In this document: piece by piece, positions 1 to 9,500 of the stretch | Numbering within the stretch: the stretch's first letter is position 1 | How the letters are laid out: the number at the start of each line of letters is the position of its first letter | Assembly: GCA_045600105.1 (NCBI GenBank) | Contig: JAZRXG010000028.1 | Span: 30,716-94,715, forward strand | Origin: UBA1206 sp045600105 | Lineage (GTDB): Bacteria > Bacillota > Clostridia > Oscillospirales > CAG-382 | Direction of reading: 5' to 3' | DNA length: 64,000 nucleotides | Program-made: the position numbers and the translations under genes | The notes under the pieces: model-generated | The model's database searches: none | What the model was told of the DNA's origin: nothing | What the model saw: only the letters and a program-made list of their open reading frames with translations

Positions 1-1
1 T

Positions 2-289
2 TACAGAGGATCCATCCCTATAGATGAGCCCGCAAAGTTTTATTCTAAGGGAATCGGAATAATTACAATGCTTATTCCTTTTATGAAGATGAAGGGAAAT
101 ATTGCTATTGAAGTCGGCAACGATACGCTGGTTCTTAAGTTAACTGCTTTGGGTAAAACAAAAGTAAAATGCGAGGTTGACGATGAATTAATTAAAGATC
201 GTTACCGCATCCAAGAGACACTTAATATTAGCGAATGCAAAATCAAAGATAGGTATCGAAATTCCGCAAGAATATGGCAAGATAAGTAA
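2..289 (+). CDS. Partial small protein, paralogue of the next gene (5' end outside window)
   Basis: The reading frame is open from base 2, so the gene starts left of the window; the first visible ATG at 68 is probably internal. The visible 95 residues align by eye with the middle of the next protein. Both have an (N/K)FYSK segment, then a hydrophobic stretch ending in a P-F-(I/M)-K-M-K motif, then a short beta-rich region. The two genes therefore look like a tandem duplication. This copy is richer in A/T-ending codons and ends earlier, without the Pro/Gln/Glu-rich tail of its neighbour. No function is recognised. Position suggests it belongs to the tubulin-like operon downstream. Confidence 0.6.
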   Translation, partial: YRGSIPIDEPAKFYSKGIGIITMLIPFMKMKGNIAIEVGNDTLVLKLTALGKTKVKCEVDDELIKDRYRIQETLNISECKIKDRYRNSARIWQDK

Positions 290-338
290 ATAAAAATTAA
301 ATAAAACACAAAAAAATAATATTACGGGGGAAAAGAAA

Positions 339-854
339 ATGATAGCATACATAATAGCCGCTCTTGTCCTGATTTTCCTGCTTTTCGGCTATCTTCCCAT
401 TATAAAACGCTACCTGCCGAAGAGATGCAGATTCGCGGCGAGAAGCAAAAACAACACCGTCAACTTCTACAGCAAGCCCGGAACTCTCATCACTGCCTTC
501 ATTCCGTTCATAAAGATGAAGAGCGTTATTTCCGCTGAAACGGTCGTCGGCGGCGTTCCGATCAAGATCACGGCAAAGAAAGGCAAAAAAGTCGTGTGTA
601 CCAATGCGGCTGCACTCGGCAAAAACGGCTTCACCATCAACGGCTCTGTCCCGAGAAATGATATAGAGATCAACCTCGAAGTGACCCGCATCGAGAAGAG
701 AGGTCAGAGCGTAGTCAAATTCTTCAGAGCAGGAAGAGAGGCAAACGACAGAATCCGGCCGCGTCCGTCAGAAGCTATGCCGGAGCAAAAAGCGGAGCAA
801 GCTCCGACGCAAACACCGGAGCAAGCACCGATGCAAGAGCAAGAAGACAAATAA
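339..854 (+). CDS. Small membrane-anchored protein of unknown function
   Basis: A 171-residue protein. Residues 2-25 form a hydrophobic helix that reads as an N-terminal membrane anchor, followed by a basic stretch. Residues about 45-130 form the conserved part shared with the partial gene just upstream. The last 30 residues are a low-complexity tail of repeated P-E-Q-(K/A) units. The start follows a GGGGGAAAA ribosome site with an 8-base spacer. The same leader motif sits before the next gene, which suggests that the intergenic segment was duplicated along with the gene. It lies 40 bases before the tubulin-like gene and is probably co-transcribed. I recognise no family. Confidence 0.7.
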   Translation: MIAYIIAALVLIFLLFGYLPIIKRYLPKRCRFAARSKNNTVNFYSKPGTLITAFIPFIKMKSVISAETVVGGVPIKITAKKGKKVVCTNAAALGKNGFTINGSVPRNDIEINLEVTRIEKRGQSVVKFFRAGREANDRIRPRPSEAMPEQKAEQAPTQTPEQAPMQEQEDK

Positions 855-894
855 TAAAATAAAATAAATAAAACAAAATCGGGGGAAAATGAAA

Positions 895-3800
895 ATGGCA
901 GAACAAGTTAAAAAAACCAAATTACCGCCCACGCTGATAGTGGGTCTCGGCGGTACGGGCTGTGAGATCGCGAGCAGGGTTTACAACCTTTCGAACGAGG
1001 AACAGCGCAAGTACATCCGTTTCGCGTATTTCGACACCGACGCGAACGAACTGCGTCAGCATAAGGAAAGGAATCCCGAGGCATACATCATCCAGACGTC
1101 CAAACGCCTCACCGTCGGTCAGGCGCTCCGCAACGACAGAGAAGCGAGAGAATCGTCCTTCCCGACCAATATGCAGCTTCTCGGCAAGCCGCTCACCGAA
1201 GGTGCCGGTCAGGTCAGAGCCATCTCGAAGCTCGCCTTCGACTCCTGCATCCGCGAAGGACGTATGACCGCGCTGCACGATGCTATTAACGATTTGCAGA
1301 AGCTCAACGGCGACGATATGGAGCAGGTAATGCGCGTCGTCATCATATCCACCCTTGTCGGCGGTACCGGCTCCGGCATACTGCTTCCCGTATCCATGTA
1401 TATCCGCAATTATCTTGAAAACGCGTGCCAGAAGAAGCCGCTCGTCAGAGGCTTCTGCGTGCTTCCCGATGTTTTCTTCCATAACAACAAAAAAAGTGAG
1501 ACCGAAAAAAACAACCTGCGCGCCAACGCGTACGCGACGCTGCGCGAACTCGACGCCTTTATGCTAAAAGCAGACAGCACTCAATCCAAGGAGATCAGCG
1601 ACAGATATTGGCTCAAGATGCCGCGTCCCGGCACGTCCGACGAATACGACGAATACACCGTCAGCCCGCTTGACTTCTGCTTCCTCTTTGACGGACAGAA
1701 TATGGACGGTGACGGACTCCAGAATTTCGAGTCGTACAAGCAGCACTGCGCCGACTGCATTTACGCTTCCTCGGTCAGCTTGATGAACAAGAGACTCAAC
1801 TCTTCCGAAGACAACACCATTCTTGAACGCTGTGCCGAAAACGGCAGAAACCGTTACTGCGGCATCGGCACATCCAAGATCATCTATCCGTATGAAAAGG
1901 TACGCGACTATATCGCGATGAAATGGATGGATCAGTCAATGAACGATGAATGGCTGAGATACGACAAGGAAATCGCCCGTCTCAAGAAGAACGCTTTGGA
2001 AGACAGAGCCAAAGGCGTTTTCGAAAAGGATATCAACGAAAGAGAAGAGTACTGCAAGCTTGTTGAAAACAATGCCGAGCAGGGCAACAAATTCAGTCTT
2101 TTCATCCGTGAAGAATGCTACACCCGCAAAAAATCCGACAACTCCATCGATGCGCCCAAGTGGGAAAAATATTACGAAAAGCTTCAGGACTTTTCTGTAG
2201 ATCAGTCTGATGTTGACGGTGCATACACTGAAGGAATTCCAGATAAAATTCAGGATAAGCTTAATATCCTTTCAGCCCTTAAAAACGATGTAACCGATAA
2301 TAAAGTACGTCAGTTTAAGAGCAATTTCCAAGTGCTCGTATCGCTTATGAAAATTTATTTCAGCAAAGCGAAACGCCATGCCGAAGATAATGCGCGCAGT
2401 ATCGCAAATGGTATATTCTCAATTTACAACTTCAATCCGGCACGCGAAGAGAGAATCGAACATTGGCTTATTAACGACGGCAAGCCTCTTCATCCCAATG
2501 CGGCGAGATTTTTCGTATACAGTATTGAGACGAAGTTGAAAGAAGAACTCCGCAGACTTACCACTGCTTCTGATCAAGAGGACAGAAATATAGAAAATGA
2601 CGGTCAGAACGAAGCTGCTGGAATGAATTTCGCAGATTTGGAAAAATGGTTCAAGGAATTCTTTGAAGTCAAGGACTATACTGTCAAAAATGGCGATTCG
2701 GATACTTATGCCACAATAGAAGCAAGCGTCAGATCGCTTTCTTTGAAGGGAAAATTTGGCGGTAACAAGAACGGAGACGAAAAAGAACCACTAGCGCAAA
2801 AAATGCACAAAATCATCGAAGATTGCATCGAATATAAGGAAAGCGTTGAATTATTCCATTCTCAGTATCTCAAAGTCGCCATAATCAAACAGGCTCTCGA
2901 ATATCTCAACAAACTCGGATCCAGTTATGAATTCTTCTTCGAAAAGCTCGAGGATGAGATCAAACGCATTCCCAGACGTATTGCGAGAACGGAAGAAATG
3001 TTTGTCAACGATACCGGAGATCCCATCATTTACGCCTGCGCTTCCGCGAAGTGCATAAAGGGGCTTGCCGAAAGATGCCCGAACGGTGTTGACCCCGTCG
3101 AACTGACTCCCGAATTCAGACAGAGCATCTTTGACAATATTTTCAAGACCGTCGAAAACGACGATAAGGAACAGCAGAGAAAGCGTATCAACAAGCTCGT
3201 ATCGGAAGATATTCTTGATTTCTGGAGACACGAAGTCATCGGACACTACGGAAGCAAGGTCGACATGGATATCATCGACGCTCTCCGCACCGAAGCCGAA
3301 ATCGAGGAAAATCAGTATTCTTACGAGGAACAGAAGCGTTACGTCGAAAAGAAACATTCGGAAGCTCTCAAGCTTGCCGCTCCGTTCATCGATAAGCCCA
3401 TCGGCAGAGAACCGTACATAATATACGCCTGCGTGATGAACACTAAGGTCGCCACCCCCGACGATATGCAGAAATCCGATATCGTCCACAAGGTGTTCAA
3501 TGAAAGAGAAAAAGATCCGCTTATGGAAAAGAACCAGATCCTCTTCATGAAGGCTCTTTACAACCTCAGAGTAAGCGATCTTCCAAAATTTGCTCCCGCA
3601 GACAACAACCCCGTCGATCCTCACAAGGAAGGCGACTATTACAAAGCATACTGGAACAGGATCGACAGCATCGTTCCCGACAGCATGACCACCAAGATAC
3701 TCACCCCGCACCTTGACAAGAGATGGCACTACATCGGCATCATGCCCGACCTTTCCGAAGCAAGTGAGGAAAGATGCACCGCCGAAGCTCAGGAAGCGTT

Positions 3801-4512
3801 CCTCGTCAGCATCGTTTACAAGTTCGTGAAATTCAGCAAGGACCAGTACCGCTTCATCGACAAGAACGGCGACTATATCAAGGATACCATTATAGTCGAA
3901 GACGGACGCTGCAACAAGCTGCACGAGATACTCGAAGCCATGTTTATGAGCAGACCGCTCGTACTCAACGTACTCGAAAGATTTAATGAAATAGCCGACA
4001 AGGAAGCCAACGAAAAGGGGCTCGGCAATCGTAAATACGAAGAAACCAGCTTCTACAAGGGACTTGAGATCGCCAATTTGTGCGACGTTCCCGATTACGC
4101 GGATATTCCGAAGATCAGCGTTTTCGAGCTGCCGCTGCTCTGCAAGATCTCCAAGGGCAACAGCATGTACAACGACGACGACTCCATCGTAATGCTGCAG
4201 AACTTCATGGACTTCATCGAAAAGTATCTTACCAAATTCTATCGTGACGAATACGCGAGAAACGAGTATTTCGTTCAGTGGGTCAGAGATCAGGCGCTCC
4301 TTATGCTTGACAACGTACATAAATATTACGGAAAACTCATGGCGGATCCCGTCAACGATTCGCTCGTAAACAGAGCGGTCAGCGTCATTATCGGCAGAAT
4401 CGGTCAGTACGAGGTCTGCCAGTACTCCAACGATGCTATTAAAGTCATTACTGATAGAAACAACGAATATGCAGGCGTTAATGAAGACGCCAAGATCCCT
4501 GCCGGCGTCTGA
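895..4512 (+). CDS. Large tubulin/FtsZ-superfamily-like protein (Tubulin_2 type)
   Basis: A 1205-residue protein with no signal peptide. The N-terminal ~300 residues carry the hallmarks of a divergent tubulin/FtsZ GTPase: a glycine-rich nucleotide loop (VGLGGTG, near residue 18) followed by a Rossmann-type strand with FDTD, and the tubulin signature GGTGSG near residue 155. The rest is about 900 mostly helical, charged residues with no family I recognise; FtsZ itself is only about 350-400 residues. Distant tubulin-like families of this sort have been proposed from gene context to act in membrane remodelling; a role here is inference. I chose the start at 895 rather than 889 because it gives the same ribosome-site spacing as the upstream gene. 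Bases ~2200-2870 use A/T-ending codons unlike the flanks. Confidence 0.8.
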   Translation: MAEQVKKTKLPPTLIVGLGGTGCEIASRVYNLSNEEQRKYIRFAYFDTDANELRQHKERNPEAYIIQTSKRLTVGQALRNDREARESSFPTNMQLLGKPLTEGAGQVRAISKLAFDSCIREGRMTALHDAINDLQKLNGDDMEQVMRVVIISTLVGGTGSGILLPVSMYIRNYLENACQKKPLVRGFCVLPDVFFHNNKKSETEKNNLRANAYATLRELDAFMLKADSTQSKEISDRYWLKMPRPGTSDEYDEYTVSPLDFCFLFDGQNMDGDGLQNFESYKQHCADCIYASSVSLMNKRLNSSEDNTILERCAENGRNRYCGIGTSKIIYPYEKVRDYIAMKWMDQSMNDEWLRYDKEIARLKKNALEDRAKGVFEKDINEREEYCKLVENNAEQGNKFSLFIREECYTRKKSDNSIDAPKWEKYYEKLQDFSVDQSDVDGAYTEGIPDKIQDKLNILSALKNDVTDNKVRQFKSNFQVLVSLMKIYFSKAKRHAEDNARSIANGIFSIYNFNPAREERIEHWLINDGKPLHPNAARFFVYSIETKLKEELRRLTTASDQEDRNIENDGQNEAAGMNFADLEKWFKEFFEVKDYTVKNGDSDTYATIEASVRSLSLKGKFGGNKNGDEKEPLAQKMHKIIEDCIEYKESVELFHSQYLKVAIIKQALEYLNKLGSSYEFFFEKLEDEIKRIPRRIARTEEMFVNDTGDPIIYACASAKCIKGLAERCPNGVDPVELTPEFRQSIFDNIFKTVENDDKEQQRKRINKLVSEDILDFWRHEVIGHYGSKVDMDIIDALRTEAEIEENQYSYEEQKRYVEKKHSEALKLAAPFIDKPIGREPYIIYACVMNTKVATPDDMQKSDIVHKVFNEREKDPLMEKNQILFMKALYNLRVSDLPKFAPADNNPVDPHKEGDYYKAYWNRIDSIVPDSMTTKILTPHLDKRWHYIGIMPDLSEASEERCTAEAQEAFLVSIVYKFVKFSKDQYRFIDKNGDYIKDTIIVEDGRCNKLHEILEAMFMSRPLVLNVLERFNEIADKEANEKGLGNRKYEETSFYKGLEIANLCDVPDYADIPKISVFELPLLCKISKGNSMYNDDDSIVMLQNFMDFIEKYLTKFYRDEYARNEYFVQWVRDQALLMLDNVHKYYGKLMADPVNDSLVNRAVSVIIGRIGQYEVCQYSNDAIKVITDRNNEYAGVNEDAKIPAGV

Positions 4513-4541
4513 TAAGGCACGCCGGATCATCCGAAATGTAT

Positions 4542-4574
4542 ATTGCCGTCACCCGCTCGGCGGGTGGCGGCAAT
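4542..4574 (+). other. Strong intercistronic hairpin without U-tract
   Basis: A 15-bp stem (4542-4556 with 4560-4574, one G-T pair) closes a 3-base loop between the tubulin-like gene and the next gene. No T-run follows, so it is more likely an mRNA stabiliser or processing signal than a terminator. A possible TTG start at 4543 for the downstream gene lies inside this stem and was rejected. Confidence 0.6.
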
Positions 4575-4599
4575 AAAAAGACTGAAAGACGGTGAGAAT

Positions 4600-6570
4600 A
4601 TGTTATCGGTAATCATAATAAATTCCGAAATCTACGAACAGTATCAGAGATACGCGTATTTTTTCAACTGGTTCGAGGACAACAGCAACGTTGTGGTCTG
4701 CCAGTGGAACAAAGGTGCCGCGGACAAGACCAATATCGACGAGACCGTGCCCATGCTGTTCGATACGATAAAGAACGCCCCGGAATGGAATGCCTATGTA
4801 ATTGACGAACCGTTCTTTTCAGCGGAATATATGTCGGATGACTTCGACAGGAAGACCCAGTATTCCGTCAACCCGTACGACCGCGACCACGGAAGAAGTG
4901 ACGAATACTACGAAAGTGAGGATTCATTGCTTCAGCTCGTGTATATTCTCGGCGGAAGAGGCGTTGAAAAGCTCGAACATCTGACCAATTACAAATTCAG
5001 AGCGGCGCGCCCCGGATTCATCTTTCTGCTGACGCCGAGGATATTCGAGGGACTTGATATGCAGAAGATGTTCCTCTGCAAGGAAGTCGAACGTATGCTT
5101 GAAGCCGAAGACAAAAAGAACGAGCTCGGCGTGAGGATGAAATCCTACGAATATTCCGAATTCTGGGAGAGATACGAATATTCTCCCAGCTGCAGGTTCT
5201 TCGTGTTCGATTTCCCGGACTGCGAAAATGTGGCTTACGAAAACTCCTGGTTCCTGTTCTGGCTCTCGATTTATACTCTGCTGCTCAACTCTTTCGGTAC
5301 GTCGGAGATCGAGCCGTACAAACTGCACAAACTGTCGATCGATATTTCAAACGAACGCTTTGAGACGTTCCTGAACAAATACTATTCCGCGCTCAGCGAC
5401 GCGAGAGACGCGTCCGCGAACGATATCGAAAACGAACTCAAAACGATCAACGCGTCCAGGCAGGATACGTCGAGCAGCGGCCCGTTTGATATGACGCCGG
5501 TGTTCGTCAATTTCCCTCACGTTGAATTGGAGAATTTCTATCCCGAAACGGGCGAGTTCGGTATGTTCAAGGACAGACCGGAACTCGATACGGAAGTGTG
5601 GAAGCAATTCCGCGAGCAGTCGTTCACCGAGACCGTAAAACTGTTCAAAGGTACACGCCGCGGCAAAAACGAGGCGATCGACGCGATGAATCAAACTCTG
5701 GCTGTGGATATCCCGCTTCTCAAAAACCGTCATATCAGCAAATACGACGCCGAGGATATCTCGGATCAGCTCAACGACGACGAGATGAAAATGCTCCTAC
5801 TCGAAACGGACAACAAGGCGACCCGTGCCGTATTTGAAAAGAAAGTCGACGAAGCGAGCGAAAAAGTCGAAAAAGCCATGAAGGGAAGAGTGTACAAAAA
5901 GACGTTCCTCCGGATCGTTCTGGTCAGCGCGCTCGTTGCCTTCCTCGGATATATACCGTTCGTTATGTCCGCCGTTTCGCAGAACGTCGCGTCGCTGCTC
6001 GTTGCCCTTATCGTTGCGGCGGCATCCGCCGCGGGCGTTATGATCGCCGGAGTCATCGGACTCAAAAGACAGCGCAAAAAGTTCGGCGACGTTCTCGAAG
6101 AGTACAACGATTCCGTATACGAGGCCATGAGCGATGTCAGAGAAGGCGCGCGTACGCAGGGTGACTATCTGACCATGCTTCAGGATTATATGGAAAAATA
6201 TCAGATGCTCAAGTCTGGACGCGTGGACGAAAAGCATATGAAACACCTCGAATACCTTTCGAGAGTTCAGGGAAATTACGAAGACGCGCTCGAAAGATGC
6301 TCGTCGCTTGCGGGCTTGTGCCATATCAAACTCAAGAGAACGAACTCGACGGATTCCGACAACACCGTCCTCTTTTTACCTGACCGGAAAATATACCTGC
6401 ACGAAGATACTTACGGCATAAAACTGCAATTCAACAACGTGCCCGACAGACTCGACGCTCCGTTCGCCTTTATCGACAGACTCGGCGTCGACGAGGAACT
6501 GCTGTATGAGGTCGGGCAGAACAAAACGTATGACCATGAAGATGACGCGGCGGAAGGAGTGGAAGAATGA
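4600..6570 (+). CDS. Two-helix membrane protein of unknown function in the tubulin-like operon
   Basis: A 656-residue protein. Residues 1-430 are soluble and acidic/aromatic with no recognised motif. Two adjacent hydrophobic segments follow at about 434-460 and 465-490, then a cytosolic-looking coiled or helical region to residue ~590 and a beta-rich C-terminal part with an acidic end. The start at 4600 is chosen because GGTGAG lies a few bases upstream; a longer frame would begin inside the preceding hairpin. Its stop overlaps the next ATG by four bases (ATGA), so the two proteins are likely made together. It may link the tubulin-like protein to the membrane, but that rests only on position. 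Confidence 0.7.
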   Translation: MLSVIIINSEIYEQYQRYAYFFNWFEDNSNVVVCQWNKGAADKTNIDETVPMLFDTIKNAPEWNAYVIDEPFFSAEYMSDDFDRKTQYSVNPYDRDHGRSDEYYESEDSLLQLVYILGGRGVEKLEHLTNYKFRAARPGFIFLLTPRIFEGLDMQKMFLCKEVERMLEAEDKKNELGVRMKSYEYSEFWERYEYSPSCRFFVFDFPDCENVAYENSWFLFWLSIYTLLLNSFGTSEIEPYKLHKLSIDISNERFETFLNKYYSALSDARDASANDIENELKTINASRQDTSSSGPFDMTPVFVNFPHVELENFYPETGEFGMFKDRPELDTEVWKQFREQSFTETVKLFKGTRRGKNEAIDAMNQTLAVDIPLLKNRHISKYDAEDISDQLNDDEMKMLLLETDNKATRAVFEKKVDEASEKVEKAMKGRVYKKTFLRIVLVSALVAFLGYIPFVMSAVSQNVASLLVALIVAAASAAGVMIAGVIGLKRQRKKFGDVLEEYNDSVYEAMSDVREGARTQGDYLTMLQDYMEKYQMLKSGRVDEKHMKHLEYLSRVQGNYEDALERCSSLAGLCHIKLKRTNSTDSDNTVLFLPDRKIYLHEDTYGIKLQFNNVPDRLDAPFAFIDRLGVDEELLYEVGQNKTYDHEDDAAEGVEE

Positions 6571-9500
6571 ATAAAATGATCGTTCTGCTTAAATTCCTCA
6601 TTTTCTGCCTGCCGTTCGTTGCGGTGGGATTCGTCGCATTCAAAACAAACCTTAAAAAGAAAAACCGTTATCAGCAGGTCTTTATGCCGCTCATCGCGGT
6701 GGTGTACTGCGTCCTGGTGATGATCTTCATCGATGACGTCATCGACATCATCGACGTCGTCATAACTTTCATCGAAAAGCTCCTGCCGTTCCTTGATCTG
6801 CGTTTCGGACTCGTTTTCGTTGTCAATACCGCGATCATCGTCGGTTTCTTCTTCGTGAAAATATTTGCGCTTCTGCTCTGCAAAGTGCTGTCCTTCATTC
6901 CGTTCCTTACCGATTTCTTCAGCGGATTCTTCTACTGTGTAAGGGAAGAAGACGCTGCCAAAGCGGACGGTGACGGCGAAGAAGACGCAAAAAGACATTA
7001 CCTCAAGAGCAAATTCCGCGACGCGAAAAAGATATTCACGGCAATGTACGTGGGATCGCTGATAGTCGGCGCGATCGTGATGCTTGTCACGGCGATGATA
7101 TCTTCCGATACTCTCGTCAGCAAGCCGGCGTATCCCGTCGTCGGCATACTCGTACTCGGCGAAATAGTGTTCTTCATGAACGGTCTGACATACGAGGAAG
7201 TGCTGGAGAAGGAAGAGATCGAGGAAGAGCCGGAAGAGACCGAGACCGATTACGAGACTCTCATCGACAAATACCGCGATCTTTACGGAAGCAGGCTTAT
7301 CGAAAACTGCAGGGACGACAAGAGCTCCGACATGAACGAAGCGTCCGACGACCTGCTTGAAAAATATAAGGAAGAATACGAAAAGACCCTCGACCAGGAA
7401 GCAAATATCATGTACAGATATTTCAGCGCCGTCAAAGAAAACGGCGTGAGCCTTGACGAGGGATATATTAGCCAGACCAAAAACATAATCGACGGCAAGA
7501 GCGTGCTTTTCTGCACCATGTTCTACGACGACACCACCGATTACGTTTTCCTTCCCGTCATCAGACACCTGATGCGCCGCGAAAAGATCCTGATAATCAC
7601 CCCGAACGGCGGCGAAGCGAACGCAAGCAAATGGTTTGCCGACGGAATGGAAAAGGTGAACAATTTCCGCGATATATGGAAAGTCGTACCTTTTGCCGAG
7701 ATCGACGCCGACACCTTCGTGTCGGTCATCGAGACCAAAAATACATATAACCACAAGCTCCTCAACGCCAAGGAATCGTTCCTCGCTGAGGCGACCATGG
7801 TATTCATAGTCGAACCGAGCCGTATGCTCGGATCGATGCAGCTCGGACTCAGCACCATCGTTTCCTACCTCAGACGCGGCGGCAACGATCCGCAGTATAT
7901 CATGTACGACCGCAACTGCGACGGCCTTGTGGACAGCTTGTCGCACGTGCTCGGCAAGTCGCTCGTTCAGGTCAACGCGACGGCAGTCGGTACCGCCAAA
8001 AAGAATATGCTCTTCTGGCGTGCCGACGGAAAAATGATGCATCACAAGCTCGGGCTTTCCAGCTCGCGCTATCTCGGTATGGGTACCGAACTCGCGCTCG
8101 TCGCCCTTAAGGAAAAGGTGTCGAACGTCGTGTGGGCATCGTCGGAAAAATTCCCCGTTACGGATATGAAATGGATAGCCTCGCAGTATTACGCGCCGCT
8201 CTGCGGTGTCGCGGGACTCAAGCTTTCGCAGAATGAGCTGTCGGATCATCTCGATTTCAACGCCGATCCCTGCTCGATAACCAAGTCCGAAAACTCGCTC
8301 ATCGTGGCGGAAGACGAACTCAACAACGCGTTCGAGGTCGCAAGACAGTACCTCACCCGCGGTTCCGCCCAGAGCTTCGTGAACGTCATATCTTCCGCGT
8401 ACTGGCTGCGTGAATATATGATGGACAACAGCGATATCTTCGTCAACGACCCCAAATCGATACCCAATATCACTCCCGACTATCAGCGAAGCGTCTGCAA
8501 CGTCGTGTACAAGCTGATGTCGAGAATGATAAACGCTCCCGTTCCCGAGGATGAGGTCAGAGACGCTCTCGACCTTATCGGTGAGGACACCGACCGTATC
8601 TATAACACGCTGCGCGGCCTGATACTCAGATACTTCTTCAGAGTAGACGGCGGAGACGCCGAAAAGAGCGTCGTGTTCAGGATCGACAGCGCGCTCAGCG
8701 TGACGACTCAGATAGTCGTTGACCCGAAGACCATGCGTCCCGAAAGAAAACGCTTCTACAGCATAGGGAACAAAGCTTTCGTCGACGAATTCATGTCTCA
8801 GCTCAAGATAATCTATTATCTCGCCGAAGATGAGACCGACAAGACCCATTTCACCGATTCCGCGCTTTACGGCCACGTTTTCCAGAAATATCTGCCCGGA
8901 ATGTTCACGACCTTCGAGGGCAAATATTACGAGATAATCAACATGACCAAGAGCAACGGCATCATCGTGAGAAGAGCGTCCGACCATATCAACGCGAGAC
9001 ATTATTACCGCGTCATCCGCGATTATACCGTTACCGGCGAAACGTCAAGCAATAAAGTCGGCACAAGATACACTTACGGCAATATCGTGTTCGAACGTAC
9101 CGAGGCGGATATCAAAGTCGAAACGTACGGATATTACGATCTGACCGACTATCATAACCTCGCAAAAGCCAAAAAAGTCCTCGTAAGCGGCATTGAAGAC
9201 CGTGAATACAGAACGAAGAACGTGATCAAGGTCGCGATGAACGGCAGCAGCGAAGCCGCAAGGACTACCGTTGCGGCTCTCCTCAACGAGCTGTTCGTGT
9301 CCGTATTCCCCCACGATCATCAGTATATAGCGGCGACCACGAAGCACGAAAACGCTCCGTTCGCCGACGCGATCCTGCCCGGACTCACCGTCGTATCCGA
9401 AGACGGCGGCAAAAACGCGGGCGACGGATTTGAATTCAGCTCCGACGACTGCATCTATATCATCGAAGACAGCCTTATGGACCTCGGGCTCCTCGAAAAC

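Noticed and set aside
895..4512. Housekeeping FtsZ
   Set aside because: The protein is about three times too long, has no FtsZ C-terminal tail and lies in an unrelated operon.
4543..4599. N-terminal extension of the 656-residue protein from a TTG start
   Set aside because: The start would lie inside a 15-bp hairpin, whereas the ATG at 4600 has a proper ribosome site.
6411..9002. Long open frame on the minus strand opposite the membrane metallopeptidase gene, and similar ones at 2851-4530 and 47606-49585
   Set aside because: They mirror strongly biased + strand genes, have no ribosome site or family motifs, and read as low-complexity shadow protein.
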